Origin: Symploca sp. SIO1C2 | Lineage (GTDB): Bacteria; Cyanobacteriota; Cyanobacteriia; Cyanobacteriales; Coleofasciculaceae | Assembly: GCA_010672925.1 (NCBI GenBank) | Contig: JAAHFP010000002.1 | Coordinates: forward strand, 615,244 to 679,243 | DNA length: 64,000 nt | Reading direction: 5' to 3' | Part shown: in pieces, positions 16,628 to 24,662 of the stretch | How the letters are laid out: the number at the start of each line of letters is the position of its first letter | Numbering within the stretch: position 1 is the stretch's first letter | Notes under the pieces: generated by a model | What the model was told of the DNA's origin: nothing | What the model saw: the letters and a program-made list of their open reading frames with translations, nothing else | The model's database searches: none | Translations under genes and position numbers: made by a program

Positions 16628-16751
16628 CTTCGTAAAACTCCCCGTTAAGCCTTTGACGGAGAGATCTGTAGATTATTTCAATTTCTGATTCTACTGGATC
16701 GGAGATTTCTGGTTTGGATAATCCTAACTCTTTCCAAAACTTATATAGCAA
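16614..16751 (-). CDS. Possible 45-residue protein overlapping the DUF6887-like gene
   Basis: The frame starts with TTG at 16751 (AGGG lies 2 bp upstream, and a TAG stop is just before) and reads MLYKFWKELGLSKPEISDPV, then ESEIEIIYRSLRQRLNGEFY, then EDDET. It is acidic, helical and low in repeats, and overlaps the start of the downstream gene by 14 bp. It may be a real small partner protein or the 3' remnant of a longer gene cut by the upstream TAG. No family is recognised. Confidence 0.35.
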   Translation of the reverse strand: MLYKFWKELGLSKPEISDPVESEIEIIYRSLRQRLNGEFYEDDET

Positions 16752-16805
16752 GCCCTATTTAGCTTCCCCACTTAGTGAGGAAGTTTTTGGAACCAAGAGA
16801 GATCA

Positions 16806-17102
16806 CTAACTAACTTGCAAATCAACCTGCTGTATTTTCTTCCAGTCGAATGGTTTATTTTCCTCCATCCATAAATCATATTTTTGTTGAAGATTTAACC
16901 AAAGTTCTGGAGTTGTATCAAAAGCAACTGCTAAGCGAAGTGCCATATTAGGAGTAACGGAACAGCGCTCATTAACTATCTCTGACACTGTTTTGCGAGA
17001 AACATCAAGAATCTTAGCGAGTTCAGTAATTGTAATATTTAGAGGTTCAAGATAATGGCGCTTAATTATACCTCCAGGGTGTTTTGGTTTTCTCCTCCTC
17101 AT
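16806..17102 (-). CDS. higA: HigA-type antitoxin
   Basis: The 98-residue protein carries the HigA/VapI XRE domain: KHPGGIIKRHYLEPLNITITELAKILDVSRKTVSEIVNERCSVTPNMALRLAVAFDTTPELWLNLQQKYDL. It would repress its own promoter and bind a HigB-type RelE-fold toxin. The gene directly upstream, overlapping ATGA, is a small, very basic frame that does not look like HigB. The toxin is therefore missing or replaced. Confidence 0.85.
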   Translation of the reverse strand: MRRRKPKHPGGIIKRHYLEPLNITITELAKILDVSRKTVSEIVNERCSVTPNMALRLAVAFDTTPELWLNLQQKYDLWMEENKPFDWKKIQQVDLQVS

Positions 17103-17344
17103 TTTCTAATCTCCTTGTATTTGAAAATTTTGATTTTAATTTTGCTATTAAAAAATAGAGGAAGAGAATTTAATTCTCTTCCCCTGCTGTGATTCTGATT
17201 TTTGGCTTTCTGACTCTTTTTGAGCTTCTTGCGCAACATCTGGGTTTGCTTTTTCAGTTGTCGGCGTCGAGCAGAGCCACCTTTGCCTTTATCGTTTCTT
17301 CCTTGGCGGCGGGGAGACTCCCACCGCTTGAGTCGTTGTGTCAT
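17099..17344 (-). CDS. Small very basic protein in the HigB position
   Basis: The 81-residue frame starts MTQRLKRWESPRRQGRNDKG, has long Arg/Lys-rich stretches through about residue 55, and ends with an isoleucine/lysine-rich tail. AGAGG sits 9 bp before the ATG. Its TGA overlaps the ATG of the HigA gene, the arrangement expected for a toxin-antitoxin pair, but the sequence lacks the HigB RelE fold. It begins 23 bp after the 3' end of tRNA-Leu on the same strand. It could be a nucleic-acid-binding small protein or a chance frame. Confidence 0.4.
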   Translation of the reverse strand: MTQRLKRWESPRRQGRNDKGKGGSARRRQLKKQTQMLRKKLKKSQKAKNQNHSRGRELNSLPLFFNSKIKIKIFKYKEIRK

Positions 17345-17366
17345 GAGTGTTGCCTCTCAACTAAAG

Positions 17367-17449
17367 TGGGCGGGGAGAGACTCGAACTCTCATGACCAAA
17401 GGTCGCCACATTTTGAGTGTGGTGCGTCTACCAATTCCGCCATCCGCCC
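17367..17449 (-). tRNA. tRNA-Leu (anticodon CAA)
   Basis: Read on the minus strand, the gene starts GGGCGGATGGCGG and has the D-loop AATTGGTAGACGC. The anticodon arm is CCACA-CTCAAAA-TGTGG with anticodon CAA, followed by a long class II variable arm and the T arm GAGAG-TTCGAGT-CTCTC. The discriminator is A and CCA is not encoded. Base pair 7-66 is an A-C mismatch. The 5' part overlaps the stop of the M48 peptidase gene. Confidence 0.93.
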
Positions 17450-18297
17450 TTAGGGGCAACTTGCTTATTATAACCGATTTGTTGCTTTTCTAACAAGGAC
17501 TGATAATTTTGGGAGCTAGCCCAACGATCAATTTCTCGTGCTCTCAGTACTGGCACTGGATGAGAGAGTTGAGAAGTTTGGGTTTCTTTGAGGATTTGTC
17601 CTAGTTCTGTATTACTAGCGATATCATAAGCCCTAGCTTGAGCGATGAAAGCATCTAAGTTGAGTTGTGGGGCAAGGGTTGGGGAACCACCAGCCAATTT
17701 CATCAGCACTGACATCACCACTCTCGGATTTTGAGTTGCCAACACCGCAGCGCGATCGCAAGAAAATTCAGCACAGCGTACCCACTCTAGCATCTTTTCC
17801 TGTACAGTTTGGGCAATTACTGTGCCCCAATTAGGAATTAAACCAGTGGCTAACACCAGGATGTTGATAGGAGTCAGGTAAACTCCATGTTCACATTTGA
17901 GGTGTCCGAGTTCATGAGCAATAACTGCTTGAATCTCCTCTGGGGTCAGCATCTCAATCAGAGAAGTGTGCAACACTAAGAAAGGCTGCTTCCCTCGCAT
18001 GGCAAAGGTATAGGCATTAGGATATGGATGCTGTTGCACATACAGCTGGGGTGGTTCCAAATCCAAAACTTCACAAGCCTCTAAGAGTAGCTTATGCAAG
18101 TGAGGCAGTTGATTCTCTCCCACCAAGATACTGGCGGCGATATTGTTAAGATAAAAAAACTGTTCCGCTATCGGTCCTAGGAGATTGCGTACTATCAAAT
18201 CTATCCCTGGCATCTGTTTGAGGGCGTTAGTTGATGCCAAATCTAGGGGGTGACGAAAATGGTCTGCCCTGAGACCAACTAGCGGTGTTTTGTTCAT
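17428..18297 (-). CDS. M48-family zinc metallopeptidase
   Basis: The 289-residue protein has the zincin motif in AVIAHELGHLKCEH (HExxH), a hydrophobic segment (INILVLATGLIPNWGTVIA) and the third zinc ligand region RCAEFSCDRAAVLAT, as in HtpX/Ste24-type M48 peptidases. It should be a membrane-associated protease, perhaps for quality control. Its last seven codons run into the tRNA-Leu gene, and the stop TAG is the TAG of the tRNA D-loop. The C-terminal residues after about 280 are therefore dictated by tRNA sequence. Confidence 0.88.
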   Translation of the reverse strand: MNKTPLVGLRADHFRHPLDLASTNALKQMPGIDLIVRNLLGPIAEQFFYLNNIAASILVGENQLPHLHKLLLEACEVLDLEPPQLYVQQHPYPNAYTFAMRGKQPFLVLHTSLIEMLTPEEIQAVIAHELGHLKCEHGVYLTPINILVLATGLIPNWGTVIAQTVQEKMLEWVRCAEFSCDRAAVLATQNPRVVMSVLMKLAGGSPTLAPQLNLDAFIAQARAYDIASNTELGQILKETQTSQLSHPVPVLRAREIDRWASSQNYQSLLEKQQIGYNKQVAPKGGWRNW

Positions 18298-18355
18298 TGG
18301 TTATTGGTCATTAGTCATTGGTCATTGGTCATTAGTCATTGGTCATGGTTCATGA
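18298..18355. repeat. Heptamer tandem array (ggtcatt/agtcatt)
   Basis: About eight 7-bp units alternating between TGGTCAT and TAGTCAT fill the space upstream of the M48 gene. This is the reverse complement of the AATGACC/AATGACT arrays elsewhere in the window. Confidence 0.8.
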
Positions 18356-18375
18356 GTAACAAATGACTCTTTTGC

Positions 18376-18792
18376 TTAAACTAACCAGCTTTTAATGCGA
18401 TTGAGACTTTCCCAGTCTGGTTTTCTACTCAATCCGTCTTCAATACTCTCAAACAATTCTGGTCGGATGTCTGGATTCATCGCTATTAGCTGTTTTACCA
18501 CATCTATGTGCTTACGAACACCAGTTTGCCCAGTTTCCAACATCGCAATTGCTAGATTAATTCTACCTTGAGGGGAATTTTGATCTAACTTGACGCCTTT
18601 GAGGGCCAATTTGTATGCTTTTTCAGGTTTGTCATCGAGTAAATACAACCATGCTAGGCAACTCCAAGCAGTAGAAAATTTGGGAGAGCGATCGCATATT
18701 TCTTTGAAAACAGGGATTAAGGTTTCCGGACCTTCACCAGCTTGATAGCGTTCCAAGCTGGTATCAAAAAGAACAGTAACAGACTCGGTCAT
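18376..18792 (-). CDS. TPR-containing small protein
   Basis: The 138-residue protein (start at MTESVTVLFDTSLERYQAGE; an upstream in-frame start would add 27 hydrophobic residues) has two to three tetratricopeptide-like helical pairs: TAWSCLAWLYLLDDKPEKAYKLALKGVKLDQNSPQGRINLAIAMLETG. The C-terminal part ends GLSRKPDWESLNRIKSWLV. TPR proteins scaffold protein complexes. No partner can be inferred from its neighbours, an M48 peptidase and an Fe-S carrier. Confidence 0.75.
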   Translation of the reverse strand: MTESVTVLFDTSLERYQAGEGPETLIPVFKEICDRSPKFSTAWSCLAWLYLLDDKPEKAYKLALKGVKLDQNSPQGRINLAIAMLETGQTGVRKHIDVVKQLIAMNPDIRPELFESIEDGLSRKPDWESLNRIKSWLV

Positions 18793-18891
18793 AAAGTTAG
18801 AAAAGTAAGAAAGGAAGCTGGGAAAAAAGTCTGCTATCAATGGAGTGCAGTTTAGGAGTGAGAGTATTCCCACAGAAATGGGACGCTCCCA

Positions 18892-19015
18892 CTAGTGCAG
18901 CTAGGCAGAAGTTCTTGAGCAACTCAAAAGAGACAAGGGAGACAAGGAAGACAAGGAAGACAAGGGGGACAAGGAAATTTTAGCTGCTCAGTTATTTCCA
19001 TGCCCGCTGCACTAG
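18892..19015. repeat. Short inverted-repeat element, CTAGTGC family, copy b
   Basis: The ends are CTAGTGCAGC and GCTGCACTAG, with further inner complementarity (CTTGAGCAACT against the right side). The middle is a GACAAGG-type tandem array. The same ends occur at 159, 61982 and 63068, but the internal array differs (AATTCAAA or CTTAATT there). This shows that one element family hosts different simple repeats. Confidence 0.7.
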
Positions 19016-19092
19016 AACTGATTTGAGCAGTTATAGAGGAGGAAAGTATTAACCGCCTCTTCTGCGGTAGGAACTGTAACGGATTGTTAAGC

Positions 19093-19449
19093 TCAAACAC
19101 CGAAAGAACTGCCACAGCCACAGCTTTGAGTAGCATTGGGGTTAGTAAATTGGAAACCCCCCCCAATCATCGCACTGCTGTAATCGAGGACTAAACCGTA
19201 GAGATAAAGCATACTCTTCGGATCACAGACAATTTTGAAGCCATCATAATCAAAGACCTCATCTTTGTCTGCCACGTTACTAGGGTCTTCAAAATCCATC
19301 ATGTAAGACATTCCAGAACATCCTCCTTGACGGACACCAACCCGCAGGCAGAGCTCTTTTCCTTGGCTTTCTCGTAGTGCCAACAAATGCTTGAGAGCCG
19401 CTGGTGTCAATTGGATACCTTTTTTTTGGGGCACAGTTGTTTGGGTCAT
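19093..19449 (-). CDS. A-type iron-sulfur cluster carrier (IscA/SufA/ErpA family)
   Basis: The 118-residue protein contains ITLTP-like [18 protein letters not shown], the first cysteine in [17 protein letters not shown] and the C-terminal pair in QSCGCGSSF. That is the C-x(64)-C-G-C ligand set of A-type carriers. It receives and hands over 2Fe-2S or 4Fe-4S clusters to apoproteins in the cytoplasm. Length and residues are complete. It is monocistronic by appearance. Confidence 0.92.
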   Translation of the reverse strand: MTQTTVPQKKGIQLTPAALKHLLALRESQGKELCLRVGVRQGGCSGMSYMMDFEDPSNVADKDEVFDYDGFKIVCDPKSMLYLYGLVLDYSSAMIGGGFQFTNPNATQSCGCGSSFGV

Positions 19450-19728
19450 GATTGCTTGGGACTCCTAAATTGCTCTTGTATATGGATGAGAATCTTCACT
19501 ATCCCTCATTTTAACTATTTCCTTTTATCTTAATTGCTCCCTTGGTCTGCTTTGCCTGAAGACTTTTGCCGCAATCCACTATGATGTTGATCTACCTCCG
19601 TTGTTGCTGTTGCAACAACTTAACTCAAATAGAACAACCGCTGGGAAATTATTGAGGTTTAATAGGAGTATCCCCTCTACTACTAGTTTCAATTTCCCCT
19701 GGAAGTTTGCACTAAACCTAGCTATTTT

Positions 19729-21372
19729 ATGTCTGCTTTGAATCCCACTACTCGTCGTCGGCTCAAAAGATTACAACAAATGCCCAATGTGTGGGAAGGT
19801 GATCGCCGTCCGGTGTTAGCTCTCTCAGACAGGGCGAACTCAGATACTGAAGATAGCAGCGAATGCATTCTTTGGGTGGACGGTTCAGAAGGAGTGGTGC
19901 GAGCAATGGATATGGTCTCGCCAGAAATGGGGCCAGAAGCTGTGGTTCGCACCTTACTGCGGTCAATGGAGCATCCTCATAGTCCAGCAAGACCTGCACG
20001 ACCATCAAAAATTGTAGTCCGAGACCGGGAAATTCAGTTCTTTTTACGAGGTGTTCTTCAGGGTTTAGATATTACAGTTGAGTACGTCCCGAATTTGCCC
20101 TTGATTGATGAGTTATTTCGAGGATTCGAGGAAGTGGCTCTCAACCAACAGCCTAAACTCCCCCCCCAATATGCCAAACTATTACAGGAAAAAGCCTATG
20201 ACCTTTGGCGTGATGCTCCTTGGGAATTGCTAGCTGATCACAATATCCTCTCCATTGAACTAAATCAGTGGGATGTGGAAACTCTATATGCTTCCGTGAT
20301 GGGTATGTTGGGTATGGAGTATGGAGTGCTGCTTTATCGTTCCTTGGATTCTCTTAAGCGTTTCCGGGCATCAGTTTTGGCAGAAGAGTCTTTAGAAGAA
20401 ATGGAACAAGCATTTTTAGGCCAAGATTGTTTGTTTATTACCTTCGGACGAACTGATGATGAATTTGATATAGTTACAGACGATGATGATATTGATTTAG
20501 CTGACTTGTCAATTTCAGAAGTTGTTCCTGGCTTTGGGGTAGTGCATCCTTTTGAGGGAATGCGCTCATTTTTGTATGAGGAAGAAGCACTCGCTGTTTA
20601 CTTTGCCCTAGAAGCTATCCACAAGTTTTTCCGCGCTTCATATCAGCAGTTGGATGAAGGTTCTTTCCCCGCAATTACTAAACGTTACAAAATTCCATTG
20701 CCTTTAGAAACAGAGTCGGAGTCAAAGGTTGCAGTTAAAATTGCTACAATGCCGGATTTGGCAGCTCAGTTGTGGGATATGGCTGAGGAATTTGAGGAAG
20801 ACGATGAAATTGACGAAGAGGAAATGGCAGTACCCCTAAGGGATGATTTAGTGCCTAAAGATGCCTTCCTTAGCCTGGGAATGATGCCTTGGGATAGTTT
20901 GGAAAAGTTGCGCTCTAATATCGCTTGCTATCAGTCTAAAAAAATCAAGACAGCAGGGGAAGGAATGCCTGTAATTTTAATTCAAACTACCCGTCCCAAA
21001 GCTAAGGTAATAATTGAGCAGATCAAATCTGCTGGGGGTCTCAAAGGTATTTGCTTTAATCCCGGGGAAGACCCCTTTGAGGGGGAAAGTTATGATCTGG
21101 GTATTCTCCAAACTGAAAATAGTGATATGTACTTATTTGGAGAGTTTCCCGAAGCAGACCCTACCCATATAGCTGCCCGCAAGAAGTGGGATCAGCGGTG
21201 CAAACAAATTAAGGGACATTGTGGTTTAATCATTGCTATGGGTTTGACTGGAGCATCTCGTGGCAATCCCAAGCATCGGGATATGATGGCTTTATTTGAA
21301 ACACGAGCCCTCTCTTCCAAGGAATTGGGATTGGGCATGCTTCAGCTAATGCCTCAGTTTGAGTTTGAGTAG
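19729..21372 (+). CDS. Conserved cyanobacterial protein of unknown function (DUF6930-like)
   Basis: The 547-residue protein begins MSALNPTTRRRLKRLQQMPNVWEGDRRP, has an acidic central linker (residues about 350-370, EEFEEDDEIDEEEMA) and ends with a domain reading GMPVILIQTTRPKAKVIIEQIKSAGGLKGICFNPGED. It has no signal peptide or membrane helix. I associate it with the cyanobacterial DUF6930 family, whose function is not known. No catalytic signature is evident. The start is the first ATG and fits the family opening as I recall it. Confidence 0.6.
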   Translation: MSALNPTTRRRLKRLQQMPNVWEGDRRPVLALSDRANSDTEDSSECILWVDGSEGVVRAMDMVSPEMGPEAVVRTLLRSMEHPHSPARPARPSKIVVRDREIQFFLRGVLQGLDITVEYVPNLPLIDELFRGFEEVALNQQPKLPPQYAKLLQEKAYDLWRDAPWELLADHNILSIELNQWDVETLYASVMGMLGMEYGVLLYRSLDSLKRFRASVLAEESLEEMEQAFLGQDCLFITFGRTDDEFDIVTDDDDIDLADLSISEVVPGFGVVHPFEGMRSFLYEEEALAVYFALEAIHKFFRASYQQLDEGSFPAITKRYKIPLPLETESESKVAVKIATMPDLAAQLWDMAEEFEEDDEIDEEEMAVPLRDDLVPKDAFLSLGMMPWDSLEKLRSNIACYQSKKIKTAGEGMPVILIQTTRPKAKVIIEQIKSAGGLKGICFNPGEDPFEGESYDLGILQTENSDMYLFGEFPEADPTHIAARKKWDQRCKQIKGHCGLIIAMGLTGASRGNPKHRDMMALFETRALSSKELGLGMLQLMPQFEFE

Positions 21373-21776
21373 CATGGCAAAGGCATCTAAATTAGTCTTG
21401 ACAAAAAAGCTTTTTAATGTATGAAAGAAAGAATCAGAGTTTCAGCTGGACAGCAGACCCAACGGAACCGAAGTCAAGTTAGGGGAATGAAAATAGTTCG
21501 CACCCTAGGAAGTTAATCCTATGCATTTATTGTTTTTTTCAAGTAAGATTTATACAATTTTAGATGGGTTTACCCTGAGGGAAAATTAATCTTCGAGCTA
21601 TAGGCGATCACGTTTATCTGCTATCCTTTGAATTGATAGCGAAACCCAGGAGCTTTACGCAGGGGTTCTTGGTTTGATAAATTAGCGCTGAGGTTGGATT
21701 GGATGATTGGGATGAATAAATTGCCCTATACCGCTTACTTATACAGAGCTAGAACTCGTAATTTTTTTTTGGTTCT
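21373..21776. other. Intergenic region before the sulfotransferase
   Basis: I see no gene in these 404 bp. Features are a T9 run at 21762-21770 just before the sulfotransferase start, and two in-frame ATGs (21703, 21712) that would join the sulfotransferase frame only if one T were added. Confidence 0.5.
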
Positions 21777-22541
21777 TTGTCGGAGCCGATCTTCTTCCTC
21801 CACATTCCTAAATGCGGCGGTTCCTCAATTGTAGAAGCAATTAAGCATTGCTACGTTACTTGGGCTAATATTGCAGAGCGCGATTTATTTCAACTCTCTG
21901 CGCCAGCTTCATTTCAGGCTGCTAGCAAACTAAAATCTAACCTTCAAAACTCCTACTTAGCCAATGATTTTGCCACCTTGAAACTGAGAGAACAGTTGCT
22001 GCTGTACTATATGTGTCAAAATGCTAAGTATATTAGCGGGCATTTTCCATTTAGCCAGACTGCTTACGATAGTTTTGGCGATCGATATAAATTTATTACT
22101 ATCTTAAGAGACCCTGTTAAAAGGTGTGTTTCTACCTATTTTTACGATCGCTATAAAACAAATAAACATTGTAAAATAGAAATGGGAATTGAGGAATACT
22201 TTAATTCAGAGTTGGGAAGACAAACAGGGCGGGTATATGTCAATTTTTTGGGTGGTGCTGATGAGAAAGGCGACTACAGCGATGCAGGAGCTATAAACCG
22301 AGCCAAGGAAAATTTGCATAAATTTTCTTTGGTAGGATGTTTGGAATGTTTGGAAGACTTTGAGCGACTATTTGCCGCACGTTTTGGCAGAAATTTAAAG
22401 ATTAGGGTCTTGAATCAAAATCCCAAACCAAAATCAGAACGAGAAGCTATCCTTTCCGAGGAAATAAAAGAGAAAATTGCCGAGATTTGTCAACCAGATA
22501 TTGAGATATATCAATATGCTCTTGATACCATCATTTGTTAG
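21777..22541 (+). CDS. Sulfotransferase-family protein
   Basis: The 254-residue protein opens with IFFLHIPKCGGSSIVEAI, the PAPS 5'-phosphosulfate-binding loop of carbohydrate-type sulfotransferases. KFITILRDPVKRCVSTYFYDRY follows, with the 3'-phosphate-binding RDPxxR...S motif. It should move sulfate from PAPS to a sugar or lipid acceptor. The start used is TTG at 21777 without a clear ribosome site. An ATG start upstream would require reading through the T9 run with a one-base shift. It precedes a peptide exporter gene by 150 bp. Confidence 0.82.
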   Translation: MSEPIFFLHIPKCGGSSIVEAIKHCYVTWANIAERDLFQLSAPASFQAASKLKSNLQNSYLANDFATLKLREQLLLYYMCQNAKYISGHFPFSQTAYDSFGDRYKFITILRDPVKRCVSTYFYDRYKTNKHCKIEMGIEEYFNSELGRQTGRVYVNFLGGADEKGDYSDAGAINRAKENLHKFSLVGCLECLEDFERLFAARFGRNLKIRVLNQNPKPKSEREAILSEEIKEKIAEICQPDIEIYQYALDTIIC

Positions 22542-22691
22542 ACAAAGTATCGAAGTTTCGGTCTCAAGACTAAGTCAGGAGCTCCTTTTTACCTAAGTTA
22601 GGGATTGGCTTAACGGTAGTAATTTATACAAAAGACTTCGTTTTGCCTATTGCCTGCGCCGTTAGACGCTTATTATTTATTGGAGCTTGAG

Positions 22692-24326
22692 ATGAATTTG
22701 TTTTCTTTTCTGGTGCGCTACTCTTGGAAAACCGTAGCGATAGCAATTGCTACTGGCTTTGTGAGTGGTGGTAGTAGTGCTGGGCTAATTGCTGTGATTA
22801 GTCGTGTCTTTAGCGACAGTAATTCTTCTTCCCCTACATTAATTGCCTGGGCTTTTGTGGGGTTGACTGTGGTAGCACTAATGACCAGTATTATTACCAG
22901 AGTAGTACTGATTCGCCTCTCTCAAGACGCCATTTTCCACCTACAGATGCGTCTCAGTCGCCAAATTCTGTCGTCAGAGTTGAGTCATCTAGAAAAGCTG
23001 GGCTCTCCCCGCTTGTTGGCAACCCTAACAGAAGATGTGCAAACAATTGCCAATGCGGTATTTGTCGTACCCTTCCTCTGTATTAATGTAGCAATTGTGA
23101 TTGGGTGTCTGTTTTACATCAGTTGGCTTTCCTGGAAAGTATTGCTGATGGTTTTGGGCTTATCCGCGATCGCACTCGGTAGTTGCAGGTTTTTGTTGAA
23201 AAAAGCAGGTCAGTTACTTGCCCTTGGTAGAGAAGAACAGGACTTACTATTTAAACACTTCCGTACTATAACCGAAGGCGTCAAAGAACTCAAGCTACAT
23301 TATCACCGGCGCCAAGATTTCCTCACCGAAGAACTACAGGCAACTGCTGCCAAATTCCGTAGTCATAACGTTTATGGTCTAACCCTATTCGCTGCCACCG
23401 ATAGTTGGGGTAAGTTCATCTTTTTCTTTGCAGTCGGTTTTGTGATGTTTGTGCTTCCCCATTTTGTTACCATCGATGCCCTAACCCTCTCTGCTTATGT
23501 TTTGACTTTTACCTACTTGATTGGGCCAATGGAAAATATCGTCAACAAACTTCCTATCCTGAGTCGAGCTAATATTGCTTTAAATAAGATTGAGACTCTT
23601 GGCTTATCCCTAGCTAATCGAGCGGAAGTGGCAACAGTTCCCCCTCAGATTTTGTCTTCCTGGCATTTGTTGGAACTTAAGGGGGTGACTCATACTTACT
23701 ACAGTGAGCAAGAAGATATTAATTTTACCCTCGGTCCGATTGATCTGAGGCTGCAACCAGGAGAAGTAGTATTTATCATTGGTGGTAATGGCAGCGGTAA
23801 ATCAACCCTGGCTAAGCTAATTACCGGCCTTTACATTCCAGAATCAGGAGAAATTTGCTTAGATAAGCAACCCATTAATCAAGAGAATCGAGAGTGGTAT
23901 CGCCAACATTTTTCCGTAATTTTCTCTGACTTCTATTTGTTTGAGCGACTCCTAGGGTTGCAGCACATTGATTTAGATACTCAAGCTCAAAAGTATCTTC
24001 AACAACTCCAACTTGAGCATAAAGTCAAGGTAAAACAGGGAGAACTTTCCACTACTGCTCTGTCTCAAGGACAGCGTAAACGACTAACTCTACTTACAGC
24101 TTACTTAGAAGACCGACCAATTTATTTGTTTGATGAATGGGCAGCGGATCAAGACCCCATATTTAAGGATATTTTTTATACTGAGTTTTTACCCAAGCTC
24201 AGAGAGCAAGGGAAAATGGTAATGGTAATTAGTCATGATGACCATTACTTTCATTGTGCAGACCGGATTATTAAGTTGGACTATGGTCAAGTGGAGTATA
24301 ACAACCAACAGGGAATTAAGAATTAA
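22692..24326 (+). CDS. SyrD/PvdE-type cyclic peptide ABC exporter
   Basis: The 544-residue half-transporter (start at MNLFSFLVRYSW, preceded by GGAG) has six membrane helices and one ATPase domain. The ATPase shows Walker A GGNGSGKST (from residue 364), signature LSQGQRKRL and Walker B PIYLFDEWAADQDP. The DEWAADQDP form is the hallmark of the SyrD/PvdE cyclic-peptide exporters. It should secrete a nonribosomal or similar peptide across the cytoplasmic membrane. The only NRPS in this window is 32 kb away. Confidence 0.9.
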   Translation: MNLFSFLVRYSWKTVAIAIATGFVSGGSSAGLIAVISRVFSDSNSSSPTLIAWAFVGLTVVALMTSIITRVVLIRLSQDAIFHLQMRLSRQILSSELSHLEKLGSPRLLATLTEDVQTIANAVFVVPFLCINVAIVIGCLFYISWLSWKVLLMVLGLSAIALGSCRFLLKKAGQLLALGREEQDLLFKHFRTITEGVKELKLHYHRRQDFLTEELQATAAKFRSHNVYGLTLFAATDSWGKFIFFFAVGFVMFVLPHFVTIDALTLSAYVLTFTYLIGPMENIVNKLPILSRANIALNKIETLGLSLANRAEVATVPPQILSSWHLLELKGVTHTYYSEQEDINFTLGPIDLRLQPGEVVFIIGGNGSGKSTLAKLITGLYIPESGEICLDKQPINQENREWYRQHFSVIFSDFYLFERLLGLQHIDLDTQAQKYLQQLQLEHKVKVKQGELSTTALSQGQRKRLTLLTAYLEDRPIYLFDEWAADQDPIFKDIFYTEFLPKLREQGKMVMVISHDDHYFHCADRIIKLDYGQVEYNNQQGIKN

Positions 24327-24410
24327 GAATTACGGCACTGCTGATTTTGGGTATGATTTTTATTTATCTTCAACTTCCATGTCCCAATGGGAGACAGCTT
24401 CTTGACGAGA

Positions 24411-24557
24411 GTTCCCATCGCAATACTGCTCGGTTAGTAAGGTTTAATCCCTGTAGATCCCCCCTAACCCCCCTTCGTAAGGGGGGAACAAAAGCCCCCA
24501 TTGAAAAAGGGGAGTTGGGGGGATCAATTCTTAACCGAGTAGTATTGGTTCCCATCG
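24411..24557. mobile_element. 127-bp MITE with 10-bp target-site duplication
   Basis: The element itself spans 24421-24547. Its ends are CAATACTGCTCGGTTA and the inverted TAACCGAGTAGTATTG (15 of 16 match). It is flanked exactly by the direct repeat GTTCCCATCG at 24411-24420 and 24548-24557. The core has ccccc/ggggg palindromes and no coding capacity, so it needs a transposase in trans. A 10-bp duplication is in the range made by IS4-type transposases, which is a suggestion only. Confidence 0.85.
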
Positions 24558-24662
24558 ATAATAACTCCCAATAAACTTCTTACTGTTGAGTTAAAATTTG
24601 GGGGAAGTTGCTCGTATGGACACTTCTCAGGGGTTCTTCTTGGGCAGGTGTTTCGGATCTAA

